A stretch of DNA of 64,000 nucleotides from Paracidovorax avenae ATCC 19860 (GTDB lineage: Bacteria > Pseudomonadota > Gammaproteobacteria > Burkholderiales > Burkholderiaceae_C), in NCBI RefSeq assembly GCF_000176855.2, contig NC_015138.1, forward strand, positions 3,534,001-3,598,000, read 5' to 3'. The stretch's first letter is position 1, and each line of letters starts with the position of its first letter. This document shows, one piece after another, positions 42,704 to 52,929 of the stretch. The notes beneath the pieces are model-generated. The model saw only the letters and a list, made by a program, of their open reading frames with translations, ran no database searches and had not been told where the DNA came from. The translations under genes and the position numbers were made by a program.

Positions 42704-43783
42704 TCAGAGCTTCTGCGCCTGCATGAACCGGTCGAACGTCCCTTCCGTGAACCGGAACCACGCGTTCTCGTCCGCCAGGAACTTCGCGTAGTCCGTATAG
42801 ACCTTCTTCCACTCCGGATTGGTATTGTTCAGGTCCGCATAGATCTGCTGCGCCGACTTGAACGCCGCATTCATCACATCCTGCGTGAACGGCCGCAGCT
42901 TGGTGCCCGAGCCCACGAGCTGCTTGATCGCCACGGGGTTGCGCGCGTCGTACTTGGACAGCATCGTGACGTGGGCGTGCGAGGCGGCAGCCTCCACCAC
43001 GGCCTTGTATTCGGCCGGCAGGCCTTCCCAGGCCTTGGTGTTGATGTAGAAGTCCAGCTGCGGGCCGCCTTCCCACCAGCCGGGGTAGTAGTAGAACGGC
43101 GCGACCTTGTTGAAGCCCAGCTTCTGGTCGTCGTACGGGCCCACCCACTCCAGCGCGTCGATCGTGCCCTTCTCCAGCGCGGGATACAGGTCGGCGCCGG
43201 GGATGGATTGCGGGATCACGCCGAAGGGTTCCAGCACCTTGCCCGCGAACGGGTTGGTGCGGAACTTCAGGCCCTTGAGGTCGGCGACGGACTTGATCTC
43301 CTTGCGGAACCAGCCGCCCATCTGCGCGCCCGTGTTGCCGCCGGGGAAGCTGATGATGTTGTACTTGGCGTAGAACTCGCGCATCAGCTTCAGGCCGTTG
43401 CCCTCGTACATCCACGCGTTCATCTGCCGCGCGTTCAGGCCGAAGGGCACGGCGCAGCCGAGGCAGAACGTCGGGTCCTTGCCGTAGAAGTAGTAGGGCG
43501 CCGTGTGCGCCATCTCGACGGAGGCGTTCTGCACGCCGTCCACCACGCCGAAGGCCGGCATCAGTTCGCCGCCGGCATGCACCGAGATCTGGAACTTGCC
43601 GCTGGTGGCTTCGCTGACCTTCTTGGAGAACACTTCCGCCGTGCCGTAGATGGTGTCCAGCGATTTCGGGAAGCTGGACGCAAGGCGCCAGCGGATGCTG
43701 GCCTGGGCGTGCACAGCGGGGGCTGCGCCGGCCGCCAGCACGCCGGCGATGCCAGCGTGCCTGAGGATGGAACGACGATCCAT
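42704..43783 (-). CDS. dctP: TRAP transporter substrate-binding protein (DctP)
   Basis: This 359-residue periplasmic receptor has a twin-arginine-type signal (MDRRSILRHAG then GVLAAGAAPAVHAQ). Mature motifs such as RLASSFPKSLDTIYG, QNASVEMAHTAPYYFYGK and GGWFRKEIKSVADLKGLKFR match the FcbT1/TakP group, which binds 2-keto acids or aromatic and sugar-acid ligands and often dimerises. The ATG at 43783 is chosen for GGAGAC just upstream and because it starts the signal peptide. It converges on dctQM across the palindromic element; normally the three genes are co-oriented in one operon. Confidence 0.92.
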   Translation of the reverse strand: MDRRSILRHAGIAGVLAAGAAPAVHAQASIRWRLASSFPKSLDTIYGTAEVFSKKVSEATSGKFQISVHAGGELMPAFGVVDGVQNASVEMAHTAPYYFYGKDPTFCLGCAVPFGLNARQMNAWMYEGNGLKLMREFYAKYNIISFPGGNTGAQMGGWFRKEIKSVADLKGLKFRTNPFAGKVLEPFGVIPQSIPGADLYPALEKGTIDALEWVGPYDDQKLGFNKVAPFYYYPGWWEGGPQLDFYINTKAWEGLPAEYKAVVEAAASHAHVTMLSKYDARNPVAIKQLVGSGTKLRPFTQDVMNAAFKSAQQIYADLNNTNPEWKKVYTDYAKFLADENAWFRFTEGTFDRFMQAQKL

Positions 43784-44007
43784 GGATGGGTCTCCGGTAA
43801 TGATTTGCGAGCGAACGGCCGCGGGGCTCCGGATCACGGGGCGGCCGGGACGGACTGTTTCAGCCGGAAACGATTGTAGGAATGGGCCACTCCGGCCCGT
43901 TGGGGGTTTTCCCGCGAAAGAAAAACACCGCGCGCACGGCACTCAGCCTTCTGCAAGCTTGCCGCGCGCTCCGGGCCCGGCCGTGCGGCCGGGCGCCCTG
44001 CAGGACA

Positions 44008-45876
44008 TCAGCCCGCGGCGGGACCGAAGCGTGCCGTGATGGACCGCACGATGCCCTCGGCATCGAGGCCCTGCAGCGCGAGCAGGCGGGCCGGGTCGCC
44101 GTGCTCGATGAACACGTCCGGCAGGCCGAGCTGCAGCACGGGCTTCTGGATGCCGGCGGCGTTCAGCGCCTCGCACACGGCGCTGCCGGCACCGCCCAGC
44201 ACGGCGCCCTCTTCCACCGTCACCAGGGCGTCGTGCCCGGCCGCGATCTCCAGCAGCAGCGCGGTGTCCAGCGGCTTGGCCCAGCGCATGTTGGCCACCG
44301 TGGCGTCCAGCGTTTCGGCGGCCTGCAGCGCGGGGTACAGCAGCGTGCCGAATGCCAGGATCGCGATGCGTTGTCCCGCGCGGCGCACTTCGCCTTTGCC
44401 GAAGGGCAACCCCTCCAGTCCCGGCAGGGGAGCAACGCCCGCGCCGCTGCCGCGCGGATAGCGCACGGCCACGGGGTGGTCCTGTTCGTAGGCGGTGGAC
44501 AGCAATTGCCGGCACTCGCGCTCGTCCGCCGGGCAGGCGATGCTCATGTTGGGAATGCAGCGCACGAAGGGGATGTCGTAGGCGCCCGCATGCGTGGCGC
44601 CGTCGGCGCCGACGAGGCCCGCGCGGTCCAGTGCGAACACCACCGGCAGGTTCTGCAGTGCCACGTCGTGGATGAGCTGGTCGTAGGCGCGCTGCAGGAA
44701 GGTGGAGTAGATCGCCACCACGGGCTTCACGCCCTCGCAGGCCATGCCCGCGGCGAAGGTCACGGCATGCTGCTCTGCGATGCCCACGTCGTAGTAGCGG
44801 CCCGGAAAACTCTTCTCGAACTCCACCATGCCCGAGCCCTCGCGCATGGCCGGTGTGATGCCCACGAGCCGCTCGTCCTGCGCGGCCATGTCGCAGAGCC
44901 ACTGCCCGAACACCTGCGTGAAGGTCTGCTTCGGTGGCGTGGCGGGCGGGGTGATGCCGACGCTGGGATCGAACTTGCCCGGGCCGTGGTAGGCAACCGG
45001 GTCGGCCTCGGCCAGCTTGTAGCCCTGCCCCTTCTTCGTGACCACGTGCAGGAACTGCGGCCCTTTCAGGCCCTTGATGTTCTCCAGCGTGGGAATGAGC
45101 GAATCCAGGTCGTGCCCGTCGATCGGGCCGATGTAGTTGAAGCCGAACTTCTCGAACAGCGTGGCGGGCACCACCATGCCCTTGGCCTGCTGCTCGAAGC
45201 GCTTGGCGAGCTCGAGCAGCGGCGGCACGGGTTTGAGCACCGTCTTGCCGACATTCTTCGCGGCGGCGTAGAAGTGCCCGCTCATGAGCTGCGCCAGGTA
45301 GCGGTTGAGCGCGCCCACGGGCGGGCTGATGCTCATGTCGTTGTCGTTGAGGATGACCAGCAGGTCGGCATCGGCCACCCCCGCGTTGTTCAGCGCCTCG
45401 AAAGCCATGCCGGCGGTCATGGCGCCGTCGCCGATGATGGCCACGGCGCGGCGGTCCTCGCCCCGCTGGCGTGCGGCCAGCGCCATGCCCAGGGCCGCGG
45501 AGATGCTGGTGCTCGAATGCGCGGTGCCGAACGTGTCGTACTCGCTTTCCGTGCGCTGGGGAAAGCCCGAGAGCCCGCCCAGCTGGCGCAGAGTGGGCAT
45601 GCGGTCGCGCCGGCCGGTGAGGATCTTGTGCGGATAGGTCTGGTGGCCCACGTCCCACACCAGCCGGTCGCGCGGGGTATCGAACACGGCGTGCAGCGCC
45701 ACCGTGAGTTCCACCGTCCCGAGGTTGGAACTGAGATGCCCCCCCGTCTTGGACACGCTGTCCAGCACGAATGCGCGCAGCTCCGCGGCCAGCTCTTTCA
45801 GCTGGGCGCGCGACATGCGGCGCAGGTCGGCCGGGTCGTTCACGGTCTGCAGGAGAGGGAAGGAATTCGTGGACAT
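44008..45876 (-). CDS. dxs: 1-deoxy-D-xylulose-5-phosphate synthase
   Basis: This 622-residue thiamine-diphosphate enzyme condenses pyruvate and glyceraldehyde-3-phosphate in the first step of the MEP isoprenoid pathway, also feeding thiamine and pyridoxal synthesis. Conserved features include [25 protein letters not shown], the cofactor motif [23 protein letters not shown], and [15 protein letters not shown] in the transketolase pyrimidine domain. A transketolase C-terminal domain follows. Length is standard. It is the last gene of xseB-ispA-dxs, 76 bp after ispA. Confidence 0.97.
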   Translation of the reverse strand: MSTNSFPLLQTVNDPADLRRMSRAQLKELAAELRAFVLDSVSKTGGHLSSNLGTVELTVALHAVFDTPRDRLVWDVGHQTYPHKILTGRRDRMPTLRQLGGLSGFPQRTESEYDTFGTAHSSTSISAALGMALAARQRGEDRRAVAIIGDGAMTAGMAFEALNNAGVADADLLVILNDNDMSISPPVGALNRYLAQLMSGHFYAAAKNVGKTVLKPVPPLLELAKRFEQQAKGMVVPATLFEKFGFNYIGPIDGHDLDSLIPTLENIKGLKGPQFLHVVTKKGQGYKLAEADPVAYHGPGKFDPSVGITPPATPPKQTFTQVFGQWLCDMAAQDERLVGITPAMREGSGMVEFEKSFPGRYYDVGIAEQHAVTFAAGMACEGVKPVVAIYSTFLQRAYDQLIHDVALQNLPVVFALDRAGLVGADGATHAGAYDIPFVRCIPNMSIACPADERECRQLLSTAYEQDHPVAVRYPRGSGAGVAPLPGLEGLPFGKGEVRRAGQRIAILAFGTLLYPALQAAETLDATVANMRWAKPLDTALLLEIAAGHDALVTVEEGAVLGGAGSAVCEALNAAGIQKPVLQLGLPDVFIEHGDPARLLALQGLDAEGIVRSITARFGPAAG

Positions 45877-45952
45877 ATTGCTCTTGGTTGGGTGGCGCCG
45901 GCACGCTTGCGCCGGGGAACGGGGCGGGACGCGCGCGGTCCGGCCCCCAGTC

Positions 45953-46873
45953 TCAGCGGGATCGGTCGATCACCATGTCGGCCAGCGCCGCCAGCACGCG
46001 CGTGCCCGCCAGGCCGCTGCCCTGCAGGGCGGCATGCGCCTCGTCGCGCAGGGCGGCCGCATAGGCGCGTGCCTGGTCCAGCCCGAGCAGCGAGACATAG
46101 GTAGGCTTGTCGCTGGCCGCGTCCTTGCCGGCCGTCTTGCCCAGCGTGGCGGAATCGGCCACCACGTCCAGCACGTCGTCCACCACCTGGAAGGCGAGCC
46201 CCAGGGCCGCGCCGTAGCGCGACAGGGCGTCCCACGCCGCGGGGGCCGCCGCTCCGCAGGCCGCGCCCATCAGCACGCTGGACTGCAGCAGCGCCCCGGT
46301 CTTGAGGCGGTGCATGCGGCGCAGTTCGTCCTCCGACAGCGCGATGCCCACGCTGGCCAGGTCGATCGCCTGCCCGCCGGCCATGCCGTCGGCGCCCGCG
46401 GCCCGTGCCAGCAGGCGGCACAGCCGGGCCTGCATGGCCTCGGGCACGTCGTCCTCGGGCGTGAGCAGCTCGAACGCCAGGGCCTGCAGCGCATCGCCCG
46501 CAAGCAGCGCCTGGGCCTGGCCGAACTGCACGTGCACCGTGGGCTTGCCGCGGCGCAGCACGTCGTTGTCCATGCAGGGCATGTCGTCGTGCACCAGCGA
46601 ATAGGCGTGGATCAGCTCCACCGAGCAGGCCGCGCGCAGCGCCGCGCCAGCGTGGCCCGACACGGCCTCGGCCGCGGCGAGCACCAGCAGCGGGCGCAGG
46701 CGCTTGCCGGCGCCCAGCACCGCGTAGCGCATGGCATCGCCCAGGCCGCCCGGGGCATCGGCGGGCACCCAGGCCTCCAGGGCTTCCTCGACGCGCTGCA
46801 GCGCCTGCGCGCTCCATGCGGAAAGGTCGAAGCCGGCGTCGCCGGCGTGCGGGGAAAGCGCAGCGGTGCCCAT
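45953..46873 (-). CDS. ispA: Farnesyl diphosphate synthase (polyprenyl synthetase)
   Basis: This 306-residue enzyme joins isopentenyl diphosphate units to make farnesyl (or geranyl) diphosphate. The first Asp-rich motif is [11 protein letters not shown] and the second [17 protein letters not shown] and [10 protein letters not shown] are also present. These assign it to the short-chain IspA group. The ATG at 46873 shares one base with the xseB stop (TGATG), so translation is coupled. The frame is open 159 codons further, but that stretch is antisense to nothing known and overlaps xseB. Confidence 0.95.
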   Translation of the reverse strand: MGTAALSPHAGDAGFDLSAWSAQALQRVEEALEAWVPADAPGGLGDAMRYAVLGAGKRLRPLLVLAAAEAVSGHAGAALRAACSVELIHAYSLVHDDMPCMDNDVLRRGKPTVHVQFGQAQALLAGDALQALAFELLTPEDDVPEAMQARLCRLLARAAGADGMAGGQAIDLASVGIALSEDELRRMHRLKTGALLQSSVLMGAACGAAAPAAWDALSRYGAALGLAFQVVDDVLDVVADSATLGKTAGKDAASDKPTYVSLLGLDQARAYAAALRDEAHAALQGSGLAGTRVLAALADMVIDRSR

Positions 46874-47121
46874 CAGTCTTGCGTCCACGGTTGCAGCGTG
46901 CCGTTCTCCAGCACCTTGATCTGGTCCTGCACGGCCTCCAGGCGGCCACGGCAGAACGCCAGCAGCTCCGCGCCGCGCTGGTAGCCGGCCAGCATCTGCT
47001 CGAGCGGCAGCTGGCCCGACTCGATGCGGCCCACCAGCTGTTCCAGCTCCTCGAGCGCAGCTTCGTAGCTCGCGGGCTCGGCGGACGGGGGGGCGGAAGC
47101 GGGAGGAGAGGCCTTGGGCAT
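46873..47121 (-). CDS. xseB: Exodeoxyribonuclease VII small subunit
   Basis: This 82-residue protein forms exonuclease VII with XseA. The family core is clear ([32 protein letters not shown], then [19 protein letters not shown]), after a short Pro/Ala/Ser-rich start. The large subunit is not in the window, as usual. It heads the xseB-ispA-dxs operon, an arrangement common to many Proteobacteria. No clear promoter was seen in the 263 bp to the divergent Rieske gene on the xseB side. Confidence 0.93.
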   Translation of the reverse strand: MPKASPPASAPPSAEPASYEAALEELEQLVGRIESGQLPLEQMLAGYQRGAELLAFCRGRLEAVQDQIKVLENGTLQPWTQD

Positions 47122-47265
47122 GGAAAGCAGCCGCGCCGGCGGGCGCAGGTAAAACGGGCCATTTTAGGCGCATGGCCGGGCCTGCAGCGTCGCGCATGCG
47201 GCCTTCGCACACCGGCCACGAAAACCCAATACACGCACACGGGGCGCGGAAATAACCCCATTGGC

Positions 47266-47326
47266 TACAATCCCATTTCTTCGTCGAACCGGCTGTGGGT
47301 ACTTTGCTCGGCCGGTTTCGTTTTTT
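47266..47326 (+). promoter_or_regulatory. Promoter and terminator-like hairpin in the leader of the Rieske gene
   Basis: TACAAT at 47266-47271 is a -10 hexamer candidate; no -35 was found. About 15 bases downstream, AACCGGC (47287-47293) and GCCGGTT (47311-47317) form a perfect 7-bp stem with a 17-base loop, followed by TCG and six T (47321-47326). The arrangement is that of an intrinsic terminator inside the 5' leader, 58 bp before the ATG at 47385. It could be an attenuator or the end of a small transcript of about 50 nucleotides. No known riboswitch class was recognised. Confidence 0.55.
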
Positions 47327-47384
47327 CCACGTCCCCGTGCGCACGCGCACCCTCCCTGTGGGGAGTCTTTAGGTCAGGTCACCC

Positions 47385-48524
47385 ATGTCTGATTTAAGTC
47401 TTCAACTGCAGCAGGCCGCAAGCCAACTACCAGTTTCAAGCTATTTCGATGATGCGCTGTTCCGGCGCGAGCTGGACACCATCTTTCAGCGCGGGCCCCG
47501 CTATGTGGGGCACCAGCTGAGCGTGCCCGAACCGGGCGATTATTACGCGCTGCCGCAGGAAGGACAGGGCCGTGCCCTGGTGCGCAACGCGCAGGGCGGC
47601 ATCGAACTGGTCTCCAACGTGTGCCGCCACCGCCAGGCGGTGATGCTGCAGGGCCGGGGCAACCTGCGCACGAACGGCAAGGGCCACGCCGCGGGCAACA
47701 TCGTCTGCCCGCTGCACCGCTGGACGTACTCGCCCCAGGGCGAGCTGCTGGGCGCGCCGCACTTCTCGCACGACCCCTGCCTGAACCTGAACAACTACGC
47801 GCTGCGCGAGTGGAACGGCCTCCTCTTCGAGGACAACGGCCGCGACATCGCCGCCGACCTCGCCGGCATGGGCCCGCTCGCGGAGCTCTCGTTCGACGGC
47901 TATGTGCTCGACAAGGTCGAGCTGCACGAGTGCAACTACAACTGGAAGACCTTCATCGAGGTCTACCTCGAGGACTACCACGTGGGCCCGTTCCACCCGG
48001 GGCTGGGCAACTTCGTCACCTGCGACGACCTGCGCTGGGAGTTCCAGAAGCACTATTCCGTGCAGACCGTGGGCGTGGCCTCCACCTTCGGCAAGCCCGG
48101 CTCGGATGTGTACCGCAAGTGGCACGAGGTGCTGCTGAACTACCGCGAGGGCCGCATGCCCGAGCGCGGCGCGATCTGGCTCACCTACTACCCCCACATC
48201 ATGGTGGAGTGGTATCCGCACGTGCTCACCGTGTCCACGCTGCACCCCATCAGCCCGACGCGCACGCTCAACATGGTCGAGTTCTACTACCCCGAGGAGA
48301 TCGCCGCCTTCGAGCGTGAATTCGTCGAGGCCCAGCAGGCCGCCTACATGGAGACCTGCATCGAGGACGACGAGATCGGCGAGCGCATGGACGCGGGCCG
48401 CAAGGCCCTGCTGGCGCGCGGCGACAACGAGGTCGGCCCCTACCAGAGCCCGATGGAAGACGGCATGCAGCACTTCCACGAGTGGTACCGCGACGCCATG
48501 GGCGCCGCCGTGCCGCGCGGCTGA
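47385..48524 (+). CDS. Rieske-type ring-hydroxylating oxygenase, large subunit
   Basis: This 379-residue protein has an N-terminal Rieske [2Fe-2S] domain with the ligands Cys80, His82, Cys108 and His111 (VCRHRQAVM and CPLHRWTYS). The catalytic domain carries the mononuclear iron site (EDYHVGPFHPG, His199 and His204). Such enzymes insert oxygen into or demethylate aromatic or quaternary-amine substrates with electrons from a reductase. No reductase or small subunit is adjacent. Length and single-gene layout resemble GbcA-like and related alpha-3 oxygenases more than dioxygenase alpha subunits; the substrate is unassigned. The leader upstream contains a terminator-like hairpin. Confidence 0.88.
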   Translation: MSDLSLQLQQAASQLPVSSYFDDALFRRELDTIFQRGPRYVGHQLSVPEPGDYYALPQEGQGRALVRNAQGGIELVSNVCRHRQAVMLQGRGNLRTNGKGHAAGNIVCPLHRWTYSPQGELLGAPHFSHDPCLNLNNYALREWNGLLFEDNGRDIAADLAGMGPLAELSFDGYVLDKVELHECNYNWKTFIEVYLEDYHVGPFHPGLGNFVTCDDLRWEFQKHYSVQTVGVASTFGKPGSDVYRKWHEVLLNYREGRMPERGAIWLTYYPHIMVEWYPHVLTVSTLHPISPTRTLNMVEFYYPEEIAAFEREFVEAQQAAYMETCIEDDEIGERMDAGRKALLARGDNEVGPYQSPMEDGMQHFHEWYRDAMGAAVPRG

Positions 48525-48675
48525 ACGGCCCGGCGGCGGCACGGGGCGCCCGGGCCGGCCGCCGCGAATCCCGGAAGGTGGGCTTTCGCGGGCCCTCTTT
48601 CCGGACCGGGCCCTGCAGCCTGGCCTAACATCGGCGGGACGCCCCCGCCCGCCCCTCATCTTCCGCTCCACGCCC

Positions 48676-49593
48676 ATGCAAGCCCTCTGGATGGTCCTCG
48701 CCGCATTCCTCTTCGCGAGCATGGGGGTCTGCGTGAAGCTGGCATCGGCCCATTTCAACGCGGCCGAGCTGGTGTGCTACCGGGGCATCATCGGCATGGC
48801 CATCCTCTGGGCGCTGGCGCGGCGCCAGGGCGTGGGGCTGGGCACGCGCTACCCGGGCATGCATGCCTGGCGCAGCCTGATCGGCGTGGCCTCCCTGGGC
48901 GCCTGGTTCTATGCCATCGCGCACCTGCCGCTCGCCACCGCCATGACGCTCAACTACATGAGCAGCGTGTGGATCGCCGCCTTCATCGTGGGCGGTGCCC
49001 TGCTGGCGTGGCGGCCTTCGGGCGGTGCCGGCGGCACGCGCCCGCCCCTGCAGGCGCCGCTGGTGCTGACGGTGATGGCCGGCTTCGCCGGCGTGGTCAT
49101 GATGCTGCGCCCCAGTATTGGTGCCAACGAGATGTTCGCCGGCCTGATCGGGCTGCTCTCGGGCCTGTCCGCCGCCTTCGCCTACATGCAGGTGATGGCG
49201 CTGTCGCGCATCGGCGAGCCGGAGACGCGCACGGTGTTCTATTTCGCGGTCGGCTCGGCCGTGGCGGGCGGCGCGGCCATGCTGCTCACGGGCGCCTCGG
49301 CGTGGCCGGGCTGGCCCGGCCTGTGGCTGCTGCCCATCGGCATCCTCGCCGCCGCGGGCCAGCTCTGCATGACGCGCGCCTATGCGCGGGCGGGCTCGCA
49401 GCGCGGCACCCTGGTGGTTGCCAACCTGCAGTATTCCGGGATCGTGTTCGCGGGGGTGTACAGCGTGGTGCTGTTCGGCGACGACATTCCCCCCATCGGC
49501 TGGGCCGGCATGGCGCTGATCATCGTGAGCGGGATCGTCGCCACCGTATTGCGCGCGCGTGCGGCACCCGGCGCGCCGGCGGAAGAGCACTGA
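48676..49593 (+). CDS. DMT-superfamily exporter (EamA family)
   Basis: This 305-residue membrane protein has ten hydrophobic helices in two EamA repeats, beginning MQALWMVLAAFLFASMGVCV. The conserved turn YRGIIGMAILWALARR follows, as does the second-repeat motif QLCMTRAYARAGSQRGTLV. It is a probable exporter of a small metabolite such as an amino acid or a nucleobase derivative; the substrate cannot be read. The ATG at 48676 starts directly at helix 1, although the frame is open for 120 codons upstream, overlapping the Rieske gene. Confidence 0.85.
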   Translation: MQALWMVLAAFLFASMGVCVKLASAHFNAAELVCYRGIIGMAILWALARRQGVGLGTRYPGMHAWRSLIGVASLGAWFYAIAHLPLATAMTLNYMSSVWIAAFIVGGALLAWRPSGGAGGTRPPLQAPLVLTVMAGFAGVVMMLRPSIGANEMFAGLIGLLSGLSAAFAYMQVMALSRIGEPETRTVFYFAVGSAVAGGAAMLLTGASAWPGWPGLWLLPIGILAAAGQLCMTRAYARAGSQRGTLVVANLQYSGIVFAGVYSVVLFGDDIPPIGWAGMALIIVSGIVATVLRARAAPGAPAEEH

Positions 49594-49595
49594 GC

Positions 49596-49623
49596 CGGCA
49601 CGGCACGGCACGGCACGGCACGG
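49596..49623. repeat. CGGCA pentanucleotide tandem repeat
   Basis: Five perfect CGGCA units (49596-49620) plus CGG lie immediately after the stop of the EamA exporter. Such short tracts change copy number by slippage. It is outside any gene, 159 bp before the sulfurtransferase ATG. Confidence 0.85.
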
Positions 49624-49781
49624 TGGCGGCACGCCGATGGCCGTGCCACGCGGTTGGCGGCCTGCGCCGACGCCGGGCGCGCCCCGCACGCAGCACAATC
49701 CGCACCATGGGAGCCTGCCCGGCCGCACCTTCCGGGAACGCCGGCCTCCCATTCCCTCACGCTCCATCGACTGAACACGCC

Positions 49782-50681
49782 ATGGCCTATACCACCCTCA
49801 TTTCCGCCGACGAACTCAAGGCGCTGCGCGCGAGCGGCGCGCCGCTGATGGTCTTCGACTGCAGCTTCGACCTGGCGCACCCTTCGCGCGGGCAGCAGCA
49901 ATACCTCGAGTCGCACATCCCAGGAGCGGTGTACGCGCACCTCGACGAATCGCTCAGCGCCCGGCACGGCGTGCCCGGCGCGGGCGGCACCATCGTGGCG
50001 AAGGAAGGCGAAATGCCGTCGTCGGGCGGCCGGCACCCGCTGCCCCATCCCGAGCGCTTCGCCGCCTGGCTCTCCTCGGTGGGCTTTTCCAATGCGATGC
50101 AGGCGGTGGTGTACGACCGCAACGGCACCAACTTCTGCGGGCGCCTGTGGTGGATGCTGCAGTGGGCAGGCCACGAAGCCGTGGCGGTGCTCGACGGCGG
50201 ACTGCAGGCCTGGGAGCAGGCCGGCGGCGAACTCGCACACGGCGAGGAGCCCGCGCACTTCCAGGCGAACTTCGCCCTGGGCGAGCCCCTGCAGCGGCTG
50301 GCCACGGCCGCCGAGGTCCAGGCCGCGCTGGGCCGGCCAGGCCAGACGGTGGTGGATGCACGCGCGCCCGCGCGCTACCGCGGCGAGGTGGAGCCGCTCG
50401 ATCCGGTCGCCGGCCACATTCCCGGCGCGCTGAACCGCCCGTTCTCCGACAACCTCGGGCCCGACGGCCGCTTCAAGCCGGCCGCGCAGCTGCGGGCCGA
50501 ATTCGAATCGCTGCTAGCGGGCCGTGATCCCTCCACCGTGGTGCACCAGTGCGGCAGCGGCGTGAGCGCCACGCCCAACGTGCTGGCCATGCAGGTCGCC
50601 GGGCTGGGCAGGACCGCGCTGTTCGCGGGCAGCTGGAGCGAGTGGTGCAGCGATCCGTCCCGCCCCGTCGAGCGCGGCTGA
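49782..50681 (+). CDS. 3-mercaptopyruvate/thiosulfate sulfurtransferase
   Basis: This 299-residue protein has two tandem rhodanese domains. The N-terminal domain is inactive (FDCSFDLAHPSRGQQQYLESHIPGA, with YDRNGTN in place of the catalytic loop). The C-terminal domain has the active-site loop QCGSGVSAT with Cys257; CGSGVS is the mercaptopyruvate-type loop. It would move sulfane sulfur from mercaptopyruvate or thiosulfate to cyanide or thiol acceptors. The ATG at 49782 starts the usual N-terminus; another in-frame ATG at 49707 would add 25 residues, with CACAAT just before it. It leads a run of sulfur-related genes. Confidence 0.88.
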   Translation: MAYTTLISADELKALRASGAPLMVFDCSFDLAHPSRGQQQYLESHIPGAVYAHLDESLSARHGVPGAGGTIVAKEGEMPSSGGRHPLPHPERFAAWLSSVGFSNAMQAVVYDRNGTNFCGRLWWMLQWAGHEAVAVLDGGLQAWEQAGGELAHGEEPAHFQANFALGEPLQRLATAAEVQAALGRPGQTVVDARAPARYRGEVEPLDPVAGHIPGALNRPFSDNLGPDGRFKPAAQLRAEFESLLAGRDPSTVVHQCGSGVSATPNVLAMQVAGLGRTALFAGSWSEWCSDPSRPVERG

Positions 50682-50815
50682 CGGCACCACGGCGGCAGGC
50701 CTGCGCCGCCGCCGCGTTCGCGGAGAAAAACGCATAAGCTAGTCCGCAAATCTTCGTTCCCGTGCGGTGGGGCCGGTCCCGAGAATGGCCGCATCACCTG
50801 CCCGAGGACCGAAGA

Positions 50816-51646
50816 ATGACCGCATCCGTTTCACGCCGCCGCCTGCTCGCTGCCGCCGCCACTGCGCCACTGGGGCTGGGCGCGCTCCCCCTCGCATTCG
50901 CGGCCGACCGCCTGCGCATCGGCGTGGTGCCTGGCGCCTACGCGGACTCCGTCAACGTGGCGGCAAAAGAAGCCCGGGCCCAGGGCCTGCAGGTCGAGGT
51001 GATCGAGTTCACCGACTGGACGACGCCGAACGTGGCGCTGAACGCGGGCGACATCGACATCAACTATTTCCAGCACCAGCCCTTCCTCGCCAACGCGATC
51101 AGGAAGCAGGGTTTCCAGCTCGCGAGCGCGGGCACCGGCATCCTGGCCAACGTGGGCCTGTATTCGCTGAAGCACAAGAAAGTGGAGGACGTGCCCGCCG
51201 GCGGCAAGGTGGGCATGGCCAACGACCCGGTCAACCAAGGCCGCGGCCTGTTGCTCCTGCAGAAAGTGGGCCTCGTCCGGCTCAAGCCCGACGTGGGCTA
51301 CCTCGGCACGCTGGCCGACATCGTGGACAACCCGAAGAAGCTCCGCTTCGTGGAAGTCGAAGGCCCGCAGCTGGTGCGCATCACGCCCGATGTGGACATC
51401 GCCCAAGGCTATCCGCATTTCATCGTGGCGGCCAAGGCGTTCGACCCGTCCAGCGGCCTGGCCTACTCGGGCATCGAGGACGCGCAGTTCGCGATCCAGT
51501 TCGTGGTCCGGCAGGACCGCGTGAACGATCCGGTGGTGCAGCGTTTCGTGCGCCTCTACCAAAACTCGCCGGCGGTGAAGAGCGAGACGCGGCGCGCGTT
51601 CGCCAACGACGACCGGCTCTACACGCTGGCCTGGGCCCGTTCGTGA
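50816..51646 (+). CDS. metQ: Methionine ABC transporter substrate-binding protein MetQ
   Basis: This 276-residue NlpA-family receptor carries [15 protein letters not shown], a twin-arginine-type signal instead of the usual lipoprotein signal, with cleavage probably after PLAFA. Mature motifs are [31 protein letters not shown] and [14 protein letters not shown]. It binds methionine or a related thioether or organosulfur compound for the MetNI transporter. GAGGACCGAAG precedes the ATG. It is the first gene of metQ-metN-metI, an inverted order compared with E. coli metNIQ. Confidence 0.9.
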   Translation: MTASVSRRRLLAAAATAPLGLGALPLAFAADRLRIGVVPGAYADSVNVAAKEARAQGLQVEVIEFTDWTTPNVALNAGDIDINYFQHQPFLANAIRKQGFQLASAGTGILANVGLYSLKHKKVEDVPAGGKVGMANDPVNQGRGLLLLQKVGLVRLKPDVGYLGTLADIVDNPKKLRFVEVEGPQLVRITPDVDIAQGYPHFIVAAKAFDPSSGLAYSGIEDAQFAIQFVVRQDRVNDPVVQRFVRLYQNSPAVKSETRRAFANDDRLYTLAWARS

Positions 51647-51663
51647 GGCAAGAGGTGCTCCGC

Positions 51664-52929
51664 ATGGCCTTTGCCTCCGTGCTGCGCTGCGCTCCAGCGT
51701 TCCCAGGTCCTGGCGGGCCTCGGGCCACCGTCCTGCTGCGCACCGGCGTCGCGGCATCGGCCGCCGTGCCCTCCTTTCCCGGCGCGGACGCAGCCCCGGC
51801 GGCCGACGGCACGGCTGCGCCGCGGGGCACCGTCGCCCTGCGCGGCGTCGGCAAGATCTACGCGTCTCCCGCTGGCGACGTGGCCGCGCTGCAGGAGATC
51901 GACCTGGACATCCCGGCCGGCAGCATCTTCGGCATCATCGGCCGCAGCGGCGCGGGCAAGTCCAGCCTGCTGCGCACCATCAACCGGCTGGAGACGCCGT
52001 CGCACGGGCAGGTGCTCATCGACGGCGTGGACATCGGCACGCTGGACGACGACGGCCTGGTCGCGCTGCGCCGCCGCATCGGCATGGTCTTCCAGCATTT
52101 CAACCTGCTGTCCGCCAAGACGGTGTTCGACAACATCGCCCTGCCGCTGCGCGTGGCGGGCGCCCGCCCTGCGGAGGTCACGCGGCGGGTGAACGAACTC
52201 CTGGAACTCGTGGGCCTGCAGGACAAGCACCGCAGCCACCCGGGCCGGCTGTCCGGCGGACAGAAGCAGCGCGTGGGCATCGCGCGCGCCCTGGCCACCG
52301 ACCCGGAGATCCTGCTGTGCGACGAGGCCACTTCGGCCCTGGACCCGGAAACCACGCACGCCATCCTGCAACTGCTGAAGGACATCAACCGGCGCCTGGG
52401 CATCACCGTCATCCTGATCACACACGAGATGCGCGTGATTCGCGAGATCGCCGACCAGGTGGTGGTGCTCGAGCGAGGACGCATCGCCGAACAGGGCCCC
52501 GTCTGGCAGGTGTTCGGCGCGCCGCGCCACGATGCCACGCGGGCGCTGCTGGCCCCGCTGCGCCAGGGCCTGCCTCCGGACCTGCGCGCACGGCTGCAGG
52601 CGCATCCACCGCAGGGCGGCCCGTTCGCGGCCATCGTGCAGCTCGGCTACAGCGGCGAAGGCGGCCTCGAGCCCGATCTCGCGCGCATCGCCGCCGCCCT
52701 GCGCCCCGGCGCACGGCTGGTGCACGGCGGCGTGGACCGCATCCAGGGGCATGCGCAGGGCGAGCTGGTGCTGGCCGTGGACGGCGGCGCCGCACTGGCC
52801 GACCTCGCCCCGCTCACCACCGGCCCCGACGCGATCGCCCACTCCGTCCAGGTGATCGGCTACCTGCCCCACGGCCCGTCGCAGCCTCCGGCAGCACATC
52901 CATCCACGCATCCACCCGCCCACCCATGA
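51664..52929 (+). CDS. metN: Methionine ABC transporter ATPase MetN, with N-terminal extension
   Basis: This 421-residue ATPase has Walker [13 protein letters not shown]-loop [15 protein letters not shown], signature [15 protein letters not shown], Walker [17 protein letters not shown] and switch His (ITHEMRVI). A C-terminal NIL domain (about residues 330-405) allosterically binds methionine. The family usually has about 340 residues; here some 55 Ala/Pro-rich residues precede the ATPase core ([10 protein letters not shown]), and there is a Pro/His-rich tail. No internal ATG would remove the extension, so it may be real or the true start may be a GTG/TTG. It overlaps metI by four bases. Confidence 0.9.
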   Translation: MAFASVLRCAPAFPGPGGPRATVLLRTGVAASAAVPSFPGADAAPAADGTAAPRGTVALRGVGKIYASPAGDVAALQEIDLDIPAGSIFGIIGRSGAGKSSLLRTINRLETPSHGQVLIDGVDIGTLDDDGLVALRRRIGMVFQHFNLLSAKTVFDNIALPLRVAGARPAEVTRRVNELLELVGLQDKHRSHPGRLSGGQKQRVGIARALATDPEILLCDEATSALDPETTHAILQLLKDINRRLGITVILITHEMRVIREIADQVVVLERGRIAEQGPVWQVFGAPRHDATRALLAPLRQGLPPDLRARLQAHPPQGGPFAAIVQLGYSGEGGLEPDLARIAAALRPGARLVHGGVDRIQGHAQGELVLAVDGGAALADLAPLTTGPDAIAHSVQVIGYLPHGPSQPPAAHPSTHPPAHP

